A DNA stretch of 5,748 nt from contig JAGHUY010000166.1 of the NCBI GenBank assembly GCA_018064545.1, positions 1 through 5,748 of the forward strand, read 5' to 3'. The notes beneath the pieces are model-generated. The model made no database searches. It saw only the letters and a program-made list of their open reading frames with translations, and had not been told where the DNA came from. The stretch is from Candidatus Apopatosoma intestinale. GTDB taxonomy: Bacteria > Bacillota > Clostridia > Oscillospirales > CAG-272. Made by a program: the position numbers and the translations under genes. Positions 1-4,809 of the stretch are shown here, piece after piece. The first letter of the stretch is position 1. Each line of letters begins with the position of its first letter.

Positions 1-499
1 CGGCGGCATTAACGAGGACAATCTGCTCTCGTATCTTGCGTTCCCGAAAGTGCTCGCCTGCGGCGGCAGTTTTATGGTGAAAGACGCACTGATCAAGGCC
101 GGCAAGTTTGATGAGATCGCTGCTTTGACGAGAAAAGCCGTCGCGAAGATGCATGGTTTCGCGATCAGGCATATCGGCATAAACGAGACGAGCGACGAAA
201 GTTGCCGCACGACTGCCCTTGCCCTCTGCCGTCTCTTCATGGCCGAACCGGACGAGCATACCGGCGCGATCTTCTCCGGTTCCCTCTTTGAGGTACTGAA
301 AAAACCGGGGCGCGGCAAAAACGGCCACATTGCCGTATCGTGCCATTCTCCGGCGCGCGCCCGCGCCTACCTCGAAAGCGTCGGCTTCGTCTTCGATGAG
401 TCCTCGGCGATCTACGACGAGAAAGGCAACCACCGCGTCATCTATCTCCGCGACGAAATCGGCGGCTTCGCGTTCCACCTGACCCCGGCGGACAACTAA
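1..499 (+). CDS. eda: KDPG/KHG aldolase with C-terminal VOC domain (3' part only)
   Basis: The start lies outside the window; frame is read from base 2 and ends at TAA 497-499, leaving 165 residues. The first part matches the end of the class I KDPG/KHG aldolase barrel, which cleaves 2-keto-3-deoxy-6-phosphogluconate to pyruvate and glyceraldehyde-3-phosphate (Entner-Doudoroff and uronate catabolism; cytosolic). Visible are the two phosphate-binding elements of the family, GGIN at visible residues 1-4 and ACGGSF at 19-24, then the terminal helix DEIAALTRKAV. The Schiff-base lysine would be upstream and is not seen. After about residue 52 the chain continues into a second domain (RHIGIN, GHIAV, IYLRDEIGGFAFHL) resembling a vicinal-oxygen-chelate/glyoxalase fold; His57 and His109 could be metal ligands. 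From memory this fusion recurs in Clostridia, but the VOC role is unknown to me. The usual GGSW tryptophan is Phe here. An internal GTG at 50 is not a credible start, because homology continues upstream. Confidence 0.85.
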   Translation, partial: GGINEDNLLSYLAFPKVLACGGSFMVKDALIKAGKFDEIAALTRKAVAKMHGFAIRHIGINETSDESCRTTALALCRLFMAEPDEHTGAIFSGSLFEVLKKPGRGKNGHIAVSCHSPARARAYLESVGFVFDESSAIYDEKGNHRVIYLRDEIGGFAFHLTPADN

Positions 500-518
500 A
501 CCCAATACGTTTTTTCGG

Positions 519-593
519 AGTCAAGGGGGACTTTTTTTCGCAAAAAAGTCTCTCCTTGTCGCTGTCCGCAGACAGCGAAACGCCCCCTTTCGA
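519..593. repeat. Nested inverted-repeat element (possible three-way junction)
   Basis: AAGGGGG (523-529) is complementary to CCCCCTT (583-589). Between them sit two further hairpins: ACTTTTTT (530-537) with AAAAAAGT (542-549), and TCGCTGTC (559-566) with GACAGCGA (571-578), the latter with a CGCA loop. Together they would fold as a three-way junction in RNA or as a cruciform. AGTCAAGGGGG at 519-529 recurs on the opposite strand at 2821-2831, which hints at a family of dispersed intergenic elements. This is direct sequence observation; any function is inference. Confidence 0.5.
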
Positions 594-610
594 CACTTTC
601 TTTTTGCAAA

Positions 611-648
611 GCTTTTTCTTTCGTGTCTTCCCACCCGAAAGAAAAAGC
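611..648. repeat. 13-bp perfect inverted repeat
   Basis: GCTTTTTCTTTCG (611-623) is exactly complementary to CGAAAGAAAAAGC (636-648), with a 12-nt loop. The stem is purine on one strand and pyrimidine on the other and has no following U-tract, so it is a poor intrinsic terminator. It may be a transcript-stabilising hairpin or part of the same intergenic repeat as 519-593. Confidence 0.5.
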
Positions 649-676
649 GTCATCCGGCTTTCGCATAGCCAAACAG

Positions 677-706
677 AGAAATCCCTTGCCGCGGCAACGG
701 ATTTCT
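677..706. repeat. 30-bp palindrome, copy 1 (one mismatched pair)
   Basis: The arms are AGAAATCCCTTGCCG (677-691) and CGGCAACGGATTTCT (692-706). They pair throughout except one C/C clash caused by a base that differs from copy 2 at 2207-2238. It lies downstream of the aldolase and upstream of the ATPase promoter. A modest T-rich tail (TTGCTATTATA) makes it a possible terminator for the aldolase on the plus strand. Confidence 0.7.
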
Positions 707-797
707 TGCTATTATACAATCGTATCGCTCACTGGTCGTTTCACGTCCGGTCCCTTCGGATTTTATAGGAAAATAAACGGAATTTCCGAATGGCATA

Positions 798-826
798 TTG
801 ACAAGTCGGCTTTTTTATCATACAAT
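798..826 (+). promoter_or_regulatory. Sigma-A type promoter of the ATPase gene
   Basis: A perfect -35 box TTGACA (798-803) is separated by exactly 17 nt from a -10 box TACAAT (821-826; consensus TATAAT). Transcription would start near 833, giving a leader of about 48 nt before the ATG at 881. A CGGAA-T-TTCCG palindrome (778-788) lies 9 nt upstream of the -35 box and could be an operator. Confidence 0.85.
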
Positions 827-880
827 AATAAAAATCGGAAAAACTGTTGATATATACAAAAATTCCGAAAGGAGCGCAAA

Positions 881-2185
881 ATGGAACAACGGATCGTTGA
901 AAGAAAAGAGTATCTGAATCAGTTGATTTCCAAAAAAGATAACGGGTTTGTCAAGGTCATCACCGGCGTTCGCAGATGCGGCAAGTCTTTTTTGCTGTTT
1001 ACCCTGTTCCGGCGGTATCTGCTGGATTCCGGCATCCCACAGGAGCAGATCGTCTGCCTGGCACTGGACAACGCGCTGAACGCGGGAGCCCGCGACCCTC
1101 TGATTCTTGCCGAATATCTGAACGAAAAAACGCCGGACCCGTCCAAGACGTATTATATCTTTTTGGATGAGATTCAGTTCGTCGGGAAAAAGAAAATCAG
1201 CGATAACCCGGAAATCACCGTCACGTTTTACGACGTTTTGAACTCCCTGTTGCAAAAGGGGAATGCAGACGTCTACGTAACGGGAAGCAATTCCAAAATG
1301 CTGTCCGGAGATATTGCGACGGAGTTTCGCGGGCGTGGCGACGAGATTCACATCACGCCGTTTTCCTTTGCCGAATGGTATCGCTTCTGCGGAGGCGACA
1401 AAATGGAACGGTTTACCGAATATCTGACTTTCGGGGGGATGCCGCTGACGCTCGCCAAACACAGTGATGCGGAGAAGAAAAAATACCTTTCCGACCTTTT
1501 TGCGGAAACCTATATGAAAGACATCCGCGACCGATACGCCATCCAATTCCCCGAGGCACTAGAAATGGTGGCAAACGAGTTGGCGTCTTCTGTCGGATCC
1601 CTGACCAATGCCAGTAAACTGGCCGCCGCACTGAAAACCGGAACGGGAACGGAAATCGACAGTGAAACGGTCGCCTCCTATCTCAATCACATAACGGATG
1701 CCTATCTGTTTTCCAAAGCTGACCGCTATGACGTAAAAGGGAAAAAGTACTTTTCCTATCCAAGCAAATTCTATTGTGTGGACCCCGGACTGCGCAACGC
1801 CCGGCTGAATTTCCAACAGATGGAAGAAACGCACCTGATGGAAAACGTGATCTACAATGAATTGAAAGCCAGGGGATATTCGGTCGACGTCGGGGTGGTG
1901 GAGTCAATGGAGACTAGAAACGGAAAAATGCAAAGAGTGACGAGAGAAATCGACTTTGTCGTCAATGCCGAAACCCCCGGTGAGAGATATTATATCCAGT
2001 CCGCTCTGACGGTTGACGATCCCCAAAAAGCGGAGCAGGAAATCCGTCCGTTCCTGAAACTGAGAAATGATTTCACGAAGCGGATTCTGATCACCAAAAC
2101 TGCCATGAAGCCGTGGCCAGACGGTTATGGCATTCTTCACGTCGGGGTCACCGATTTTCTGCTTGACGAACTCCGTGCGTTATAG
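881..2185 (+). CDS. AAA ATPase with DUF4143 domain (AAA_14/DUF4143 family)
   Basis: A 434-residue cytosolic P-loop ATPase. The Walker A motif is GVRRCGKS (residues 29-36) and the Walker B is IFLDEIQ with Asp96-Glu97. VYVTGSNSKML (131-141) is the sensor-like strand, and EFRGRGDEIHITPFSFAEW (148-166) is typical of the family. The C-terminal DUF4143 half (about 205-434) contains ENVIYNELKARGY (321-333), REIDFVV (355-361) and YIQSAL (371-376), a pattern like a degenerate PD-(D/E)xK nuclease fold with Glu327, Asp358 and Gln373. Length is normal and the frame intact. The start is supported by AAAGGAG (868-874), 6 nt upstream. Stop is TAG. The gene is a single transcription unit with its own promoter, opposite in strand to the genes to its right, and bracketed by two copies of one palindrome. 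Such ATPases are abundant and multicopy in anaerobes; the physiological role of the family is not established, so none is assigned. Confidence 0.93.
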   Translation: MEQRIVERKEYLNQLISKKDNGFVKVITGVRRCGKSFLLFTLFRRYLLDSGIPQEQIVCLALDNALNAGARDPLILAEYLNEKTPDPSKTYYIFLDEIQFVGKKKISDNPEITVTFYDVLNSLLQKGNADVYVTGSNSKMLSGDIATEFRGRGDEIHITPFSFAEWYRFCGGDKMERFTEYLTFGGMPLTLAKHSDAEKKKYLSDLFAETYMKDIRDRYAIQFPEALEMVANELASSVGSLTNASKLAAALKTGTGTEIDSETVASYLNHITDAYLFSKADRYDVKGKKYFSYPSKFYCVDPGLRNARLNFQQMEETHLMENVIYNELKARGYSVDVGVVESMETRNGKMQRVTREIDFVVNAETPGERYYIQSALTVDDPQKAEQEIRPFLKLRNDFTKRILITKTAMKPWPDGYGILHVGVTDFLLDELRAL

Positions 2186-2206
2186 ATCAGCGTTCTTTTG
2201 CTCGCA

Positions 2207-2238
2207 AAGAAATCCCTTGCCGCGGCAAGGGATTTCTT
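2207..2238. terminator. Perfect 32-bp palindrome, likely bidirectional terminator (copy 2)
   Basis: The arm AAGAAATCCCTTGCCG (2207-2222) is followed by its exact complement (2223-2238), so the stem is perfect on both strands. On the plus strand it is followed by TTCTTGTTTTATT and on the minus strand it ends in TTTCTTTG. It lies 21 nt after the ATPase stop and 20 nt after the stop of the convergent 88-residue gene, the expected place for a shared terminator. It is nearly identical to 677-706. Confidence 0.75.
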
Positions 2239-2258
2239 GTTTTATTCGTTTGTATAAT

Positions 2259-2525
2259 TTATTCTTTTGGCAGATTCATCGCCGTTTCGCATTCCTGCCA
2301 GCCGAACTCGTAGGCCTCGACCTCGCGAAAGACGGAAAGGAGTTCGTCGTCCTTTTTCATGTCCTCATAGAACGCCAGCATTTCCGGAGAAAGACAGGCG
2401 CGAAACGTCTCCTCTTTCTTCTTCCGTTTCTCAAAAATCGCTTTCGCCTCGGCGGGACTTTTCAGTAAATTCGCGTCTTCGTATTGCAGATTCCGTGCGA
2501 TCTGCTCGCGGCTCGGCTTTCTCAT
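2259..2525 (-). CDS. Hypothetical 88-residue charged helical protein
   Basis: I do not recognise this protein. It is 88 residues, strongly charged and probably all helical: a basic N-terminus (MRKPSREQIARNL), a Lys/Glu-rich middle (about residues 28-42), then LSPEMLAFYEDMKKDDELLS and an acidic end. No signal peptide, membrane segment or metal motif is visible; the two cysteines are isolated. Codon choice resembles the neighbouring genes, which supports its being real. The ATG (2525-2523) is preceded, after 10 nt, by an unusual run of seven G (2542-2536) that must act as the Shine-Dalgarno. Stop is TAA, followed by the shared palindromic terminator. Upstream on the same strand are a promoter, a structured RNA and an intrinsic terminator, so expression may depend on read-through of that terminator. 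It points away from the hydrogenase operon's terminators and is probably a separate unit. Confidence 0.7.
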   Translation of the reverse strand: MRKPSREQIARNLQYEDANLLKSPAEAKAIFEKRKKKEETFRACLSPEMLAFYEDMKKDDELLSVFREVEAYEFGWQECETAMNLPKE

Positions 2526-2545
2526 CGTGTTTTTTCCCCCCCATT

Positions 2546-2573
2546 AAAAAAGTGCGCAGCCGAAGCTACGCAC
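2546..2573 (-). terminator. Intrinsic terminator with C(UUCG)G tetraloop, upstream of the 88-aa gene
   Basis: Read on the minus strand, GTGCGTAGC (2573-2565) and GCTGCGCAC (2560-2552) form a 9-bp stem (one G-U pair) around the very stable TTCG loop closed by C-G, followed at once by six T (2551-2546). The wobble pair and U-tract fit only the minus strand. It ends just before the G7 ribosome binding site of the 88-residue gene, so it either ends a small RNA or acts as an attenuator. Confidence 0.8.
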
Positions 2574-2708
2574 CGAAAAACACATAACTCCGATTGCTGC
2601 GACACAACTTTCAACATTCATCAGAGAATAACGAAAAAGGAGAATGTGTTTTTACCAAAGTAAAAACATTATTCACCGATGAATACTACAATATTCAGTT
2701 GTGTCGCA
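2546..2708 (-). ncRNA. Candidate structured RNA (small RNA or cis-regulatory leader), about 163 nt
   Basis: Minus-strand reading from 2708 gives a nested fold. P1 pairs TGCGACACAACT (2708-2697) with AGTTGTGTCGCA (2609-2598), 12 bp. P2 pairs ATTCATC (2684-2678) with GATGAAT (2622-2616). P3 pairs GAATAA (2674-2669) with TTATTC (2631-2626). P4 pairs GTTTTTAC (2667-2660) with GTAAAAAC (2655-2648) around TTTG. The four helices are strictly nested over 111 nt, with a 12x6 internal loop, a 3x3 loop and a 16-nt pyrimidine-rich bulge. A promoter ends a few bases before the first P1 base, and an intrinsic terminator ends the unit at 2546. I match it to no known class: it is not obviously tmRNA, SRP RNA, a T-box or a common riboswitch. 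A 6S-like RNA or a MITE-like palindrome are alternatives. The structure was found by eye, without energy calculation. Confidence 0.5.
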
Positions 2709-2713
2709 TCTTC

Positions 2714-2741
2714 ATTATACCATAACGGAAGAAAAATGCAA
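2714..2741 (-). promoter_or_regulatory. Extended -10 promoter for the structured RNA / 88-aa gene
   Basis: On the minus strand a perfect TATAAT (2719-2714) is preceded by TGG, giving an extended -10 (TGnTATAAT). A weak -35 (TTGCAT, 2741-2736) lies 16 nt upstream, with T-rich DNA before it. Predicted +1 is 2707-2708, the first base of the 12-bp P1 helix. A spacing this exact supports transcription starting at the structured element. Confidence 0.65.
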
Positions 2742-2750
2742 TAGGAAAAC

Positions 2751-2775
2751 AAAAAAACGGGTATTCCCCCGGTTT
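2751..2775 (-). terminator. Weak intrinsic terminator-like hairpin
   Basis: On the minus strand CGGG (2771-2768) pairs with CCCG (2761-2758), extendable by two A-T pairs past a bulged C, and is followed by seven T (2757-2751). The stem is short. It could insulate the downstream promoter from hydrogenase read-through, or the T-run could simply be AT-rich DNA upstream of that promoter. Confidence 0.35.
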
Positions 2776-2789
2776 CGCCGTCTCTTTGA

Positions 2790-2813
2790 TTCGGTCTGTC
2801 CGCTCCGGCACAG
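2790..2813 (+). repeat. 24-nt direct repeat, copy A
   Basis: TTCGGTCTGTCCGCTC followed by CGGCACAG. It matches 3019-3042 at 23 of 24 positions (C/T at position 17). The two copies bracket the hairpins and tandem repeats that follow the hydrogenase gene. Confidence 0.75.
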
Positions 2814-2929
2814 CGCAAAGCCCCCTTGACTGCGGCAGAGCGAGGCAGAATCGCCGATTTCGCCCCGAAGCTGTACGAGGGTACTGCGAGTGGGCGAAAG
2901 CGACGAGAGAAAACCGGATATAATAAAAT

Positions 2930-2946
2930 GAACCCCGTAGGGGTTC
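2930..2946 (-). terminator. Second terminator-like hairpin after the hydrogenase operon
   Basis: GAACCCC (2930-2936) and GGGGTTC (2940-2946) form a 7-bp stem with a 3-nt loop. On the minus strand it is followed by ATTTTATTATA. It may be a back-up terminator behind 2976-3000. Confidence 0.4.
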
Positions 2947-2982
2947 CTACCTATGAAAAAGGTTTCCTACCTATGAAAAAGG
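2942..2982. repeat. Two tandem copies of a 19-20 bp repeat
   Basis: TTCCTACCTATGAAAAAGG occurs at 2944-2962 and again at 2964-2982, one base out of perfect register. The second copy's A-run supplies the U-tract of the minus-strand terminator at 2976-3000. A short tandem array like this could vary in copy number between strains. Confidence 0.8.
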
Positions 2983-3000
2983 GGACGCAAACGCGTCCCC
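2976..3000 (-). terminator. Intrinsic terminator of the hydrogenase operon
   Basis: GGGGACGC (2981-2988) and GCGTCCCC (2993-3000) form a perfect 8-bp GC-rich stem with a 4-nt loop, followed on the minus strand by five T (2980-2976). It lies 46 nt after the hydrogenase stop codon. The plus-strand flank is also T-rich (TATCTTCTTTTT), but no plus-strand gene reads into it. Confidence 0.85.
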
Positions 3001-3018
3001 TATCTTCTTTTTCCGTTT

Positions 3019-3042
3019 TTCGGTCTGTCCGCTCTGGCACAG
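3019..3042 (+). repeat. 24-nt direct repeat, copy B
   Basis: Second copy of the 2790-2813 repeat, with CTGG replacing CCGG. It begins 4 nt after the hydrogenase stop codon on that strand and so forms the first part of the operon's 3' untranslated region. Confidence 0.75.
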
Positions 3043-3046
3043 TCAA

Positions 3047-4792
3047 CTATTTATTCTTGCGGTTTACGTAAGAGGTATGCAAGTCATGATGTGCCTTGTG
3101 TCCGCCGAAGCCGTCGGTGTACCACTCGCTGTACAGCGTCTTGACGACCGGAGATTCGTGAGACTTACGCAGCGTGCTTGCCGCATCCTGATCGTACAGA
3201 GCCTTGGCGCGGACGGCTTTGAGATCCACGGTATCGCGGACGTACTGAGGCTGGTGAGGCTGACCGCCGCCGTTGACACAGCCGCCGGGGCATCCCATGA
3301 TCTCGACAAACGTCCAACCGTCGGGGTTGCCGGCCTTGATCTTTTCCATGATCTCGTGAGCCGCGTTACCGCCGCTGGCGACGGCCACCTTGACTTCCAG
3401 GCCGCCGAGATTTGCGGAGGCTTCCTTGATGGACTCGGTGCCGCGGAGTGCTTTGTATTCAATATCGGTGTTGTCCTTGCCGGTGAGCCAGTCGGCCGCG
3501 GTACGGAGAGCGGCTTCCATAACGCCGCCGGTCGCACCGAAGATGACGGCAGCACCGGTGTCTTCGCCCAGAGGATTATCGAAGTCTTCATCGGGAAGAG
3601 CGGTGAACTGGATGCCGGCACGACGGATCATGCGGCCAAGTTCACGGGTGGTCAGAGAAACGTCTACGTCGGGTACGCCCGCCGCGTTCTCGTCTTCTCT
3701 GCCGACCTCGAATTTCTTCGCGGTGCAGGGCATGATGGATACGCAGAAGATGTCCTTGGGATCCCAACCCATCTTGTTCGCGTAGTAGGTCTTGATGACG
3801 GCGCCGGCCATCTGCTGAGGAGACTTGCAGGTGGACAGGTGCGGGAGCAGTTCGGGGTACATATACTCGCAGAACTTGACCCAACCGGGGGAGCAGGAGG
3901 TGATCATCGGCAGAACGCCGCCGTTTTTCACTCTCTCGACCAGTTCGTTGGCCTCTTCGATGATCGTCAAGTCTGCGGCAAAGTCGGTGTCGAACACCTT
4001 CTCAAAGCCGAGACGGCGCAGAGCCGCGACCATTTTGCCTTCGACATTGGTGCCGATCGGCATATCGAAGCATTCGCCGAGGGTAGCACGCACGGACGGA
4101 GCCGTGTGAACGACGACGTGTTTCGTGGGATCGGCGAGAGCCGCCCAGACCTTATCGGTGTCGTCGCGTTCGGTAAGAGCACCGGTCGGGCAGACGGCGA
4201 TACACTGACCGCAGGAGATGCAGGGCACTTCGCTTAATGCTACCTTGAACGGCGTGCCGATGCTGGTGTCGATACCGCGGTCGTTAGCACCGATGACGGA
4301 GACGTACTGCTCACGGCAGACGGCTACGCAACGGCGGCAGAGGATACATTTGTTGTTGTCGCGAACGAGGTGAGCGGTGCTGGTGTCCAGTTCGTAGTGC
4401 GGTTTGAAGCCGTCAAAGGCGTCTTCGTCAACACCGTACTCGTTGCAGAGTTTCTGCAATTCGCAGTTGGTGGAACGGACGCAGGAAAGGCACTTCTTCT
4501 CATGCGTAGAGAGCATGAGTTCGAGAGTGGTCTTTCTCGCCTTGCGCACCTTTTCGGTGTTGGTCTGAATCTCCATACCCTCGGAGACGGGATATACGCA
4601 AGCGGTCACAAGACCTCTCGCGCCGGTCGCTTCGACCACGCAGATACGGCAGGCGCCGATCTCGTTGATTTTTTTCATGTAGCAAAGCGTGGGCACTTCG
4701 ACGCCGGCTTTTCTGGCGGCTTCGAGGATCGTCGCACCCTTGGGTACGCTAACGGCTATACCGTTGACTTTGCAATTAATCATTTCTTCCAT
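3047..4792 (-). CDS. hndD: [FeFe] hydrogenase catalytic subunit, group A3 (HndD/HydA type)
   Basis: A complete 581-residue subunit that reduces protons at an H-cluster, normally in a cytosolic trimer coupling NAD(P)H and reduced ferredoxin to H2. Domains in order: an N-terminal [2Fe-2S] domain (Cys37, 48, 51, 65); a His-Cys3 [4Fe-4S] site (His97, Cys101, 104, 110); a 2x[4Fe-4S] ferredoxin domain (Cys149, 152, 155, 159 and 191, 194, 197, 201); then the H-cluster domain with L1 TSCSPGW (298-304), L2 MPCTAKKFE (354-362) and L3 EIMGCPGGCVNGGGQP (497-512). The C-terminal small-subunit-like tail (RAKALYDQD...HKAHHDLHTSY) is present. L1 is the TSCSP variant rather than TSCCP. Start choice: ATG 4792-4790 has AGGAG (4806-4802) 9 nt upstream and lies 17 nt after the stop of the NuoF-like gene, so the two are co-transcribed. 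A longer frame from 4870 would overlap that gene. Stop is TAG, then a strong terminator. Confidence 0.95.
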   Translation of the reverse strand: MEEMINCKVNGIAVSVPKGATILEAARKAGVEVPTLCYMKKINEIGACRICVVEATGARGLVTACVYPVSEGMEIQTNTEKVRKARKTTLELMLSTHEKKCLSCVRSTNCELQKLCNEYGVDEDAFDGFKPHYELDTSTAHLVRDNNKCILCRRCVAVCREQYVSVIGANDRGIDTSIGTPFKVALSEVPCISCGQCIAVCPTGALTERDDTDKVWAALADPTKHVVVHTAPSVRATLGECFDMPIGTNVEGKMVAALRRLGFEKVFDTDFAADLTIIEEANELVERVKNGGVLPMITSCSPGWVKFCEYMYPELLPHLSTCKSPQQMAGAVIKTYYANKMGWDPKDIFCVSIMPCTAKKFEVGREDENAAGVPDVDVSLTTRELGRMIRRAGIQFTALPDEDFDNPLGEDTGAAVIFGATGGVMEAALRTAADWLTGKDNTDIEYKALRGTESIKEASANLGGLEVKVAVASGGNAAHEIMEKIKAGNPDGWTFVEIMGCPGGCVNGGGQPHQPQYVRDTVDLKAVRAKALYDQDAASTLRKSHESPVVKTLYSEWYTDGFGGHKAHHDLHTSYVNRKNK

Positions 4793-4809
4793 TTCAGCGT
4801 ACTCCTCTC

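Larger units (their letters stand above)
500..797. other. Gene-free spacer rich in inverted repeats
   Basis: No convincing gene lies between the aldolase stop and the ATPase promoter. Short open frames here are low-complexity (Lys/Ser/Phe-rich), follow the inverted repeats and lack ribosome binding sites. The spacer holds a possible three-way-junction element (519-593), a 13-bp stem (611-623 with 636-648) and the palindrome at 677-706. No classical strong terminator directly follows the aldolase; one or more of these hairpins probably serves. Confidence 0.6.
2776..2975. other. Gene-free spacer with repeat fragments
   Basis: No gene is supported here. An open frame on the plus strand from 2826 lacks a ribosome binding site, and its C-terminal part only translates tandem repeats, a terminator and the 3' end of the hydrogenase gene. 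The spacer contains one copy of a 24-nt direct repeat (2790-2813), AGTCAAGGGGG on the minus strand (2831-2821) shared with 519-529, and a 7-bp hairpin (2930-2946). It looks like a mosaic of dispersed intergenic repeats. Confidence 0.5.

Noticed and set aside
438..719. A 93-residue minus-strand frame across the aldolase end and the spacer.
   Set aside because: It translates the inverted repeats into Lys/Ser-rich sequence, overlaps the real aldolase gene and has no ribosome binding site.
818..1546. A 242-residue minus-strand frame antisense to the ATPase gene.
   Set aside because: The plus strand has Walker motifs, promoter and ribosome binding site; the antisense frame has no family features.
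2598..2625. Hammerhead-ribozyme-like core on the minus strand: CTGATGA, then GAAA, then GTC in the right order.
   Set aside because: Only five bases separate CTGATGA from GAAA, too few for stem II, and the same bases are used in helices P1 and P2. The match is coincidental.
2919..2924. TATAAT on the plus strand as a promoter.
   Set aside because: No -35 box at suitable spacing and no gene downstream on that strand.
2826..3071. An 81-residue plus-strand frame with repeated TYEKG/PMKKG-like peptides.
   Set aside because: The repeats are the tandem 20-bp units; the frame runs through the operon terminator and into the hydrogenase gene on the other strand. No ribosome binding site.
3077..4237. 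A 386-residue open frame on the plus strand opposite the hydrogenase gene.
   Set aside because: It is a shadow of the GC-rich hydrogenase coding strand; no ribosome binding site and no recognisable protein, whereas the minus strand has full family motifs.
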